A DNA stretch of 64,000 nucleotides from NCBI GenBank assembly GCA_030248135.1, contig JASANC010003123.1:62001-126000 (forward strand), in the 5' to 3' direction. The position numbers were made by a program, and so were the translations under genes. The notes under the pieces were generated by a model that was not told where the DNA came from, did not search any database, and saw nothing but the letters and a program-made list of their open reading frames with translations. Numbering within the stretch: position 1 is the first letter of the stretch; every line of letters starts with the position of its first letter. Origin of the DNA: Theristus sp. LFF4_11. Taxonomy: Eukaryota > Nematoda > Chromadorea > Monhysterida > Xyalidae. Below, piece by piece: positions 24,475 to 33,830 of the stretch.

Positions 24475-26659
24475 ATGAGCACGTTAGCGCCAAACGATCT
24501 GCTGAACGACACCGCGGCCGTCAACAAAAGCGACCAGCCGACGGAGGCGGTCGTGATACCGGTGCATCTGACGACGGACTTCATTGAGATGGCGTTCCTG
24601 TTGATGGTGACGTTCGTAGGCACGATCGTGAACTTGGTCGTGCTGAAGAAGCTCATACGCCTGTACCGGCTGCGCACGCAGACCAAACATCTGGTGCAGT
24701 GTGCTTGTTTGAACCTATGTCACTTTTGTTGCGCAGAATACAGAGAATACGCGAATGGAGAACGAATGGGATCGGTGTTGTTGCGTCAGAAAACATACCT
24801 GCAGTGTATATACCATATTTTGCCACAAATGGGCTGTTTGATTTACAACAAAACCAAACCCCGATCGATTCGTTCTTCTTATTGTTATTCAAAGTGTCGC
24901 ATATGCTCTGTATTCTGCTAGCGCTTGTATTAGGCTTCAAATGTTTCAAAGCGTAGACTAGACACACGGATAGTTTACAGTTGTGGCATGCCGTCGCAAA
25001 CGCACTGGCACTGGCAAGAACGGCATATGTATGCCGGTGAGCGTGTCAGGAATAGTATAACATAATGCATAGAATAGGCGGGCTTCGGAACACGTCCTTC
25101 AGACAATAGAACACTACAAAAAATGATAGGTTCTCTTTATTACCACTGCACAAAAAATCGTGCATGTAATGCATTGATTCTTACACCATTTTTTCAGTAC
25201 GACCTAAAAACGGCGTTCCTCTTCCTGAAAATGCAACTGACGATCTCGAACCTGCTGATCTGCGCCGTCGTCGCACCGTGGAAGTTCGGCTGGCTGTTCA
25301 CGTATCGCTGGGTCGCCGGCGACTTCCTCTGTCGCCTCGCGAACTTCCTGTTCATGTTCGCGTTCAATCTGGCGTCGAACGTGGTCGCCGCGATTGCGCT
25401 CGATCGGATGCGCATCGTGCACGCGATGGTCAACGCGAACAAGGTGACGAAAACGGACGGAAGTGTAGACACGTGACATTTCAAGCAATTTCACGCAAGG
25501 ATTCAAATAACGTCTGAAATAACGTTTGGCGCAATGGGTTGATTCACGCAACATTTCACGGAGCGTTACACGCAGCGTGCTGATTCACGTAAAGTTGCGT
25601 TTTGCGTACAACGGTTCACTTTCACACAAACGGTTCACACAACAGTGTTAGACGAGGCATATAAGTCGCAGTAGGTGTCGTGATTCTGATGCGTTGTTCG
25701 CCAACCGATCTTTTCTTGATGAGCAAAAAAACCACGTTTCCGTCCCTTTTGCTCGGTGCTCAACAATCAACACACGTCCATCCAGCGCTCCACCAATCAA
25801 ACACAGCAGCAACACAATTCGCACGTTTCCCCCCTTGCAGCCGGGCGGCAACATCTCGCAGATCAGCGCGCACTGCATGCACTGGGTGTACGTGTTCTCA
25901 GCGGCGGCCTACGTGATGGCGTTCGCCACATCCGGCTTTCAGTTTCACGTGTTCGAACTGCTCCAACCGGACGCTCAGGTTGACTGGGCGCAGTGCGTCA
26001 GCGTCTGGCAGCGGCAGATCTTCCAGGAGGAGTTCGGTCTCGCCACGAAGGCCGATCGTTTCTTCATCTCGCTGAGCACGTACCAGGTGTTGCACTTGAT
26101 CGTGATCTTCTTCGCGCCGTTCATCGTGATCACCGTTTGCTACGCGTACATTGGCGTCGTGCTGTGCTCGTACACCGAGCGCTCGTACACGACCGTGCGC
26201 CAGGACGCGCACTCGCAGCAGCAACAGGTCTGCGTCACGTTTTTTGCTGGAAATGGGTGTTTTCGTCAGCTTACAACCTCGATGGTGTGCTAGAGCAGGG
26301 GTGTGCGGACATACAATGTACCAACAAGGTTTCGAAATGCCACAAATCGATTACCGTTGCGGTGGCCAGCACATGGTCGCACGGGAATGTGACACGCTTC
26401 CGAAAGGATGCTTTTTTAAGTTTTAACGGTTTCTGTCAATCGCCCTGCCTGAAATTTAATCAAATTTTAAAAAAAATTTAATAAAAGCTTTTGCATGCTT
26501 CCGAATTCCGAAAAGGTCCGTCAATCACCTTGCCGTGAAAGTTCGTCAAATTAAAATTACGAAAAACAATTCTCGCCGTAGGTCGGTCGCCTCCGCCAGG
26601 ACATTCGCGATCGAGTGAGAGCAAAGAAGAATGAAAAGTTGCCGTTAGCGGTGCACGAG

Positions 26660-26727
<68 letters not shown>

Positions 26728-27528
26728 CGGGACGTCGCAAAAACCGACCAACAATCCGACTGCGAACAGCAACAACAACAGCTTCCATTCGACGGAGAAT
26801 TTCTTGAGCGTTCCGAAATCGCACGATCAGCTGAGCGTGTCGTTCAGCGCCGACCAGGAAGAGGCCACCTTGGAGAATGGGTTGGTATTTTGGGGTGGCT
26901 GTTTTCAAATGTGGCTTTGCAAATGCAACGGTGCTTGACAGTTTAGTTTTGCTTGACATCTTGCCGACCGTTTTTGTTTTGCGTTGTTTTGTTTTTGTTT
27001 TAAAAAATATTCAAATTCCCAAAAACAATAGTGGTTGAAAATCAGCAGAGCTTACAATGTACCGCTGATCGGTCATGGCGGCTCTCACCACTAGTGGAGA
27101 GTGCGTGGTGCACAACCCTGTGTTTTTGAGACATAATTCGACCGTTCGAATATAGAAATACAACAACAAAAAAATTCATCCTAAACCACAAAAAGTTCCA
27201 TGCAGCGTATTCCAAAAAAATTGAAAAATAACAAAACTTGCACAGCTCTTCCATCGAGTTCCGCGGGCGCGCCGCGTCGGTCGCCGTGCCGGCCGTGCCG
27301 TCGTGGCGTGCGCAGCTGCGTTCACGAATGTTTCGCACGTCGTCGCTCGTGATCGGCTGTTATCTCTTGTTCTTCACGCCCTATAACGTGCTGGCGTTGT
27401 ACGCCTCGATCGATCAGAACATGATCAAAAACCTCGACAACAAGTTCTATTCGCCCGAAGTACTAAAGGCGTTGATATTCCTGAATTCACTGATCAATCC
27501 GATCATTTACGGCTCGAGAGAAGAGTGA
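24475..27528 (+). CDS. Class A peptide GPCR, nematode GnRH/AKH-receptor-like
   Basis: A seven-transmembrane receptor expected to bind a peptide hormone and signal through G proteins at the cell surface. Exons that join in frame are 24475–24693, 25198–25443, 25841–26227, 26582–26880 and 27246–27528, giving 477 residues; the last exon-4 donor (GG|GTTGGT) is the weakest boundary. N-glycosylation sequons lie at N11 and N17. TM1 is about 37–58. Conserved Cys C118 lies before TM3 and C207 in loop 2 (WAQCVSVW). The DRY box is replaced by DRM (142–144). TM6 has FFTPYNV and TM7 ends NPIIY (468–472). Loop 3 carries 23 consecutive Asn. Only five residues follow NPIIY, so there is almost no C-terminal tail unless a further exon exists. 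The pattern GDFLCRL…SNVV..IALDR plus WxQC is what I recall of nematode gnrr-type receptors; class A is secure, the subfamily is inference. A TTTTTTCTGCAG ten bases before the ATG could be an acceptor for a 5' UTR exon. Confidence 0.9.
24695..24960. mobile_element. MITE of the GTTTGTTTGAAACCTGTCAC family in GPCR intron 1
   Basis: It begins TGCAGTGTGCTTGTTTGAAC then CTATGTCACTTTTGTTGCGC, matching the left ends of the copies at 50601 and 53853. The interior shares CACAAATGGGCTGTTTGATT with the 50601 copy. The right end is diverged. The element starts one base into the intron, so the GTGCAG splice donor overlaps its first bases. Confidence 0.7.
26660..26728 (+). repeat. In-frame AAC repeat (23 Asn)
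   Basis: Twenty-three uninterrupted AAC codons within GPCR exon 4 encode a poly-asparagine run in the third intracellular loop. More Asn-rich sequence (NSNNNS) follows. Length polymorphism is likely. Confidence 0.97.
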
Positions 27529-27980
27529 TTGAATATACGATATATTTGTTTCTTGTTTGTTTTGGGATTTGTTCCGTTTGTGTGTGTGTGTGTGTAAACG
27601 TGTACAGCACACGGATACTGTTGAACACCCTTGTTGCACCGTGTGCAACATTTCATATTGTTTCATGTGATTTTCGGTTTACTGACGCAGCTTAGTAAAA
27701 AAACCAAGAAAACTCAAGGAGCATTCATGAAGCAGTAATGTCATGCAGAAGCAGCATTCATGCACTGTCATAATCACTCATGGCGTCCAGCTTGCCCAGG
27801 CTCTGCCCGTGTCAAACGTTGCGTCGTTGTTCAGCTACAGTAACAACAGCCAGCAGCACACACACGCACTGACTGAGGAAAAAATGCAAATGCAAATGAA
27901 ATACAAATAACCATGAAAAAAACAAGAAAAGGTTGGCGTATTATACTAAGACAAGCCAAGCCAGGCCCGACTTCGGCTAG
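27529..27980. other. GPCR 3' flank
   Basis: Contains a short GT microsatellite (27579–27595) and a partial foldback-MITE end (AGGAGCATTCATGAAGCAGT near 27717). No further GPCR exon was recognised, but a small tail exon cannot be ruled out. Confidence 0.4.
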
Positions 27981-28064
27981 GGTGGTTAAACAAAAATCGA
28001 AATTTTTTTAGTGATTAAAAAAACAAAAAATGCCGATTTTTTTTAATTCGAAAAAAAATTCTTC

Positions 28065-29798
28065 GGTTGGACTGTCGTACTAAATCAAAGCACTGATGTT
28101 GGCAGACGTTGCCTAAACAAGCCTAAACCAAAACCTAATCCTAAAGCCTAATTCAAAGCTATACATATTCCTGACCTAATCCTAACCTAAGCCAAGCCTT
28201 TTCAAGAAGAAAGATGTGAGAACAATTGCGTTTTGAACAAGTTCTTGTTGAGTGCGGAGCGTGTGCAGGCACGCTAGTGGATCATGAGCAGAGCATGAAC
28301 ATGCCGATGCCCGTGCGCGTGTGCTTTAGGATTTGTATACATACTTAAAAGTGATTTTTTGATTTCTGATCAGAGGTTGCTTGCAATGAGTCGTTGTAGG
28401 TTCCTAATCCTAAACCTAATCCTAAGCCAAGCCTTTTTGATAAGGTGAAAATGATCAATTTAGTTTTTGCATTTTTTCTTTCCTGTGTTAAAGGGCAGGG
28501 GCATGCACCTGTTTTAATAATGATGCATTACGGTGCTGTAGTCATGAAGGGTTTGCCTACTTTATTCAAAAAGCGTAAAATAAAACGCGCTTCAGAAAAT
28601 GATTTTGAAAAAAAAATTGTTCCTTGATTTGTAAATTTCCGGGATTAGTAGAGAAAACAAAAACTTTAGGAAGACGTTTGTTTTGTGATTTCGATTTGTT
28701 TTGAAAACTAAAACATAAAATGGAACGGGCTAAGTGTGGCAAAAACAAACGCTCACTCACGGTCACACCTTGTGATATTTCCATTCGACCACCTTTTCAA
28801 CCACTTGTCGGGTTGTTCGACTGATTGAGAAAAAGAGACCTCTTTTATTTTTTAACGCCAACAAAAACAATCCGGACAATTCGTGAAACTCAACTGTTAA
28901 GCACAATACTTTTTTCAAATGTTGTACCTAGCGACCAGAAAAGGAAGCACAGGTTCTTTAGATTTCTTTTTTGATCAGTTTCTTTAGATTCTGCGACTGA
29001 ATGCGTGTGTAGATGTAGAAAGGAAACTAGTTTCAATCTTCATATGGCCATTCAAAATCGCCCAACTGACTTGGCCCTATTTAGGGGACTTGGGTCACTG
29101 CAAATTTTGAATTCCCGTATCATGCATGAAACTGTTTACCAATCTATGCGCGCATGCTTGCGCATGAGTCTCGGGGCCAAAATAAAAGATCATACAATTT
29201 TCACAGTCATGACATTTCGCGCAAATTGCTGGCAAAACCAATCGAACTGCGACACTAACGTGCAAAATGTCATTATGCTTCACCATGATCCGCAAAGAAA
29301 ACAAAAAAATGGTTTTGGTGTTTCTTAATCGATCGCTACCATTTGAGACAGATTTGGATTGAAAAATCTTCATTGAATCGTTTTTGCTCCGGTTGTCGTG
29401 ACAGACACACACTGAAAGTTTCATTGGTGAAAGACAAGGAATCACACACAAAATGCTTATTGTTGTATCGATATCCGATATCCGATTCGGCAGATTTAGA
29501 TCAATCGTAAACGAATTCAGCCAACAGTGAACAAAAAAGTTTGATTTGATTGATTTTCCAAAGCATTCAGTTTCATTTCATTTGTGGTTTCAGCAAAAAT
29601 GACGTTTTTAGCACTCCTTGGCAGTTGTCGTGTGTGTTTCCAATGTTTAGTGACATGTCCTAAACGGTAGAACTCGGAGCTTGCGTGTAAGTGGGTGCGG
29701 AGCGTGTGTTGTGCGCGATTGGACCATGAGCATGAGCATGCGGATGCGAGGTGCGCGTGCTTTTGAATAAAGAAGCATTACGGTCATGAAGCCTTAGG
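28065..29798. mobile_element. 1.73-kb insertion in element X, flanked by AATTCTTC
   Basis: Element X is interrupted here, and the octamer AATTCTTC occurs at both edges (28057–28064 and 29799–29806). The insert has no inverted ends that I can see. It contains repeated CCTAATCCTAAGCCAAGCC and GAGCATG…GATGC motifs and a member of the TTCTGCGACT family. It has no coding capacity. Confidence 0.5.
28983..29190 (+). repeat. Member of the TTCTGCGACT interspersed repeat family
   Basis: It reads GATTCTGCGACTGAATGCGT, GATGTAGAAAGGAAACTAGT, CAATCTTCATATGGCCATTC, TGACTTGGCCCTATTTAGGG, then CCCGTATCATGCATGAAACT and GCATGAGTCTCGGGGCC. This is the longest and best-kept copy in the window. Confidence 0.75.
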
Positions 29799-30105
29799 AA
29801 TTCTTCTGATATGCTCTGAAAACCTCAATTTTGGCACAGTTTTTCGAAAGTTCAACAAAAATTTTTCTGGTATTACCTTGTAAAACCGTCAGCAGTCGAT
29901 TTTGGACCGTTTTATCGACTGATTTTAGGCTTCAACAATTTCTGCGATGAAAAAAAAAGTTTTTGAGCGTCCCAAAGCGTGGCTTACCATTTCCGATGCA
30001 GATGAGGTGACGATTCGCCTCGCAATCTGAATTCTGAGCGTCCGAGCTGCTCCGTTTGCAAGCGCTACGTTGTCTGGTTGCTGTTTCGTGTCGTGTCGTC
30101 GCGAC

Positions 30106-30789
30106 TAGGGTTGTTAAACAAAAATCAAATTGAAAAAAAGTGATTTAAAAAAAACAAAAATGCCGATTTAAAAAAAATCGAAAAATTTTCCTCTAATATG
30201 CTCTGAAAACCTCAATTTTGGCACAATTTTTCGAAAATTCAACAAAAATTTTCTTTGATATTACCTCATAAAACCTTTAGCAGTCGATTTTGGACCGTTT
30301 TACCGACTGATTTCAGGCTTCAACGACATCTGCCGTGAAGTTTTTGAGCGTCCCAAAGGTTGGCTTACCATTTCCGATGCAGATAAGGTGACGATTCGCC
30401 TCGCAATCTAAATTTGAGCGTCCGAGCTGCTCCGTTTGCAAGCGTTACGTTGTCTGGTTGCTGTTTCGTGTACTCCTGCCATCGCAACACATCATCAGAA
30501 TTGATCGAATTTCAAGCCGGTATGTGTATTTTCACTTGGGCTGGGCACAATTAGTGACGTTTTGGGGGTCAAAACACTAGAAGAGGCATGGTAACGGTTT
30601 GCAAAAGGGGTAATTGAGGTCACCAAAACAAATTCTCCAAAGTTCCGCCATACGGGAGTCATTCCGGAGGCGCTTGCATATCATATGTGGTTCTTCGAAC
30701 TCCCTGATTGATTTAGCACAACTTTGATTTTTGAAATTTACAAAAAAATTTTTAAAAAAATGACGATTTTTGTTTTTTTAACAACCCTA
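30106..30789. mobile_element. Complete inner element X (684 bp) with GTCGCGAC duplication
   Basis: Terminal inverted repeats TAGGGTTGTTAAAC and the complement TTTAACAACCCTA bound a 684-bp non-coding unit. Identical octamers GTCGCGAC flank it at 30098–30105 and 30790–30797. The 8-bp duplication points to a hAT-type mechanism. It sits inside an older copy of the same element. Confidence 0.9.
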
Positions 30790-30885
30790 GTCGCGACATC
30801 ATCAGAAGAATTGATCGAATTTCAAGCCGGTATGTTTGTCTTCACTTTAGCTGGGGACAATTAGTGACGTTTTGGGGGTCAAAAC

Positions 30886-31870
30886 TAGGGTTAGGGGCTT
30901 TGAAAAAAATTTTTTATTATTTTTTTTTGTTTTTTTTAAATTTGGATTTTTTTTCAAATTTAAAAAAAAATTTGAAAAATTTTTCTTCTACTTTGCTCTG
31001 AAAATTCGATTTATGGCATAATTTTTTGAAAGTTCAAACCAAATTTTCTTCCCAACTTTGTGTGCTTAGGTAAATGTCATTATTTGGTCATTTTGACCGA
31101 CGTACTCCATGTTTTTCGATTTGGATGACTTCTAGAGTCAATTTTTAGCGTTGAAATGACTTAACTGAATTGAAATATCGTTTCAGAAATCGTTTTCTTG
31201 CAACTTAGAACATGTTTTTCAGTCGGTAGGCCATGAGATGAACATGATATCTTGTTGATTGGCATATGTTATAGGTCTACAATGGAGTTGTGCGATATAT
31301 TGTTAAACAATTTGAGCGGAGATGTTGGTTAATACCACATCACACGACCGTTTTTCAGATACCCGATAACATGGCCACATGTTAAAACTTGCGTGCTGAG
31401 CTAAACTAACGTGTTAAACTTGCGTCTGTCAGTTGCCCGCAACGTGATCGCGAAATCATGGTACGTGTTTTCGATACGATGATTTGAAGAGTGGGCTCTC
31501 GCCATGTGGCAGATAGCATAGCTGGTTGAACCTGAAAGTAAGTGTCTTGGGGGGGGGGGCGACCGGGTCGACAGGGGTTGCCGACTTAGCTACAGCAAAC
31601 AGGAATTTTTGAACACAGTCAAATTTTGGTAATTTTCTAAAGATGAACAACTAAGAACGGTTCAATATTCAAGTACACGTCGAAAATTGTCCTGTTTTAC
31701 TGTTGAAAATGCAACTTTCCCTCTATGAAATGGTCATAATTTCAATAAAACACGATTTTCGCTCTTATAGTTTTCCGGATCGTTCTGAAAATAATCTAGA
31801 TGAACTCAGCTCGACGAGACGCTTCGAACGAACCTAACTTGTAAAAAAAAAATTTTTTTCCCTAACCCTA
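30886..31870 (+). mobile_element. Element Y copy 1 (985 bp) with GTCAAAAC duplication
   Basis: The ends TAGGGTTAGGGG and CCCTAACCCTA are inverted repeats. Identical octamers GTCAAAAC flank it at 30878–30885 and 31871–31878. It is inserted in the outer element X. It is non-coding; a short open frame around the CCCGGTCGAC region is not recognisable. Confidence 0.9.
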
Positions 31871-32096
31871 GTCAAAACACAATAAGAGTAATTGAGTTTG
31901 GAAAAAGGGTAATTGAGTTACCAAAACAAAATCTGCAAAGTTCCGCCATACGGGAGTCATTCGGGAGGCGCTTCGGCTTGCATATCACATGTGGTTCTTC
32001 GAACTCCCTGGTTGATTTAGCACAACTTTAATTTTTGAAAATTAAAAAAAAAATTAAAAAAAATGACGATTTTTGTTTTTTTTTAACAACCCTACC

Positions 32097-33119
32097 TAGG
32101 GTTAGGGGAAAAAAAAAATCCGGATTTTTTTTCAAAATTAAAAAAAATTTTTTTTTACAAGTTAGGTTTGTTCGAAGCGTCTCGTCGAGCTGAGTTCATC
32201 TAGACTATTTTCAGAACGATCCGGAAAACTATAAGAGCGAAAATCGTGTTTTATTGAAATTATGTCCATTTCATAGAGGGAAAGTTGCATTTTCAACAGT
32301 AAAACAGGACAATTTTCGACGTGTACTTGAATATTGAACCGTTCTTAGTTGTTCCTCTTTAGAAAATTACCAAAATTTGACTGTGTTCAAAAATTCCTGT
32401 TTGCTGTAGCTAAGTCGGCAACCCCTGTCGACCCGGTCGCCTCCCCCCAAGACACTTACTTTCAGGTTCAACCAGCTATGCTATCTGCCACATGGCGAGA
32501 GCCCACTCTTCAAATCATCGTATCGAAAACACGTACCATGATTTCGCGATCACGTTGCGGGCAACTGACAGACGCAAGTTTAACACGTTAGTTTAGCTCA
32601 GCACGCAAGTTTTAACATTTGGCCATGTTATCGGGTATCTGAAAAACGGTCGTGTGATGTGGTATTAACCAACATCTCCGCTCCAATTGTTTAACAATAT
32701 ATCGCACAACTCCATTGTAGACCTATAACATACGCCAATCAACAAAATATCATGTTCATCTCATGGCCTACCGACTGAAAAAACATGTTCTAAGTTGCAA
32801 GAAAACGATTTCTGAAACGATATTTCAATTCAGTTAAGTCATTTCAACGCTAAAAATTGACTCTAGAAGTCATCCAAATCGAAAAACATGGAGTACGTCG
32901 GTCAAAATGACCAAATAATGACATGTACCTAAGCACACAAAGAAGTTGGGAAGAAAATTTGGTTTGAACTTTCAAAAAATTATGCCATAAATCGAATTTT
33001 CAGAGCAAAGTAGAAGAAAAATTTTTCAAATTTTTTTTAAGTTTGAAAAAAAAATCCAAATTTAAAAAAAAACGAAAAAAAAAATAAAAAAATTTTTTTT
33101 TTCAAAGCCCCTAACCCTA
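32097..33119 (-). mobile_element. Element Y copy 2 (1,023 bp), inverted, with ACCCTACC duplication
   Basis: Nearly the reverse complement of copy 1 over its full length, apart from small indels. It is flanked by identical octamers ACCCTACC at 32089–32096 and 33120–33127. It landed at the very end of element X. The two Y copies form a large inverted repeat with a spacer of about 226 bp. Confidence 0.9.
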
Positions 33120-33127
33120 ACCCTACC

Positions 33128-33830
33128 TCCGACGTCAATTTGGACCTACCTTTTGCGGCATGTGAATCCAAACCCAGGTCGTGGTTCTCGTCCCAAATGA
33201 TTTTTCTGTGTTCCACAGTACTTTCTTGAATACTTCAGATAGAAAACACACCGGTTCACAATGTTGTTGATGGGCAACGCCGCGCTTCTTCAAGACGACA
33301 AATCGGCAACACTCAAGAGTTGACAAGTAGGTTTCCTCCAATTTGAAGGGTAAACGTAAAACCAAAGTAATCTACTGCTTTTTAGTCCATTAATGAGCTC
33401 ATGAAACCAATTCCAGAAGCTTCTATCGGTATCTAGACTTTGCTCGTCGATCTTCGACCTGAAAGTAGAAATTGTCACAGAAAATTCTGCCAAAAACAAA
33501 GTCCACACAAAACTCTGGGCAAAAAAGCATACTGACACTTTCTGTGGAAAGTGTCTTTAACGCATTTACAGATAAAAGTACAATTTTGACAAGATTTAAA
33601 AAAAGTTTTAAAAAAAATTTGAACCCTAGGCCCGACCGCCCGACGCGTCGACTGGCGAAGCTGCCTGTGTCGCCGCCGAAAATAAGAGGGGCTGTAGATT
33701 AGTGCTAGCACAGCGAGCGGCCAAAACCCGAAGCGAAGCGAACAGTGAAATCAATGCAATACGTACGGCGGCGCGGCACAAAACCAAACAAGCTGCCATT
33801 GTTCTGATTACGACGAAATCGGTTTTGAAA
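33128..33830 (+). promoter_or_regulatory. Presumed anoctamin promoter and 5' UTR region
   Basis: About 700 bp between the transposon nest and the first anoctamin start codon. It becomes GC-rich from about 33620. No TATA box or initiator could be assigned with confidence; the role is inferred from position only. Confidence 0.35.

Larger units (their letters stand above)
27981..32094. mobile_element. Outer TAGGGTTGTTAAAC element (X), split by insertions
   Basis: The segments 27981–28064, 29807–30105, 30798–30885 and 31879–32094, joined in order, follow the inner complete element at 30106–30789 along its whole length. They start TAGGGTGGTTAAACAAAAAT and end GATTTTTG…TTAACAACCCTA. The gaps hold separate insertions. 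I did not find a matching target duplication for the outer copy. Confidence 0.7.

Noticed and set aside
24143..24493. Minus-strand frame with RTHARTHARTH-type repeats
   Set aside because: It is the translated GTGC microsatellite upstream of the GPCR.
26557..26959. Minus-strand poly-Leu/Val frames opposite GPCR exon 4
   Set aside because: Shadows of the AAC repeat; the plus-strand frame has splice sites and receptor context.
33106..33127. CCCTAACCCTAACCCTACC resembling an interstitial telomere repeat
   Set aside because: It is the inverted end of element Y2 (CCCTAACCCTA) followed by its ACCCTACC target duplication, not a telomeric array.
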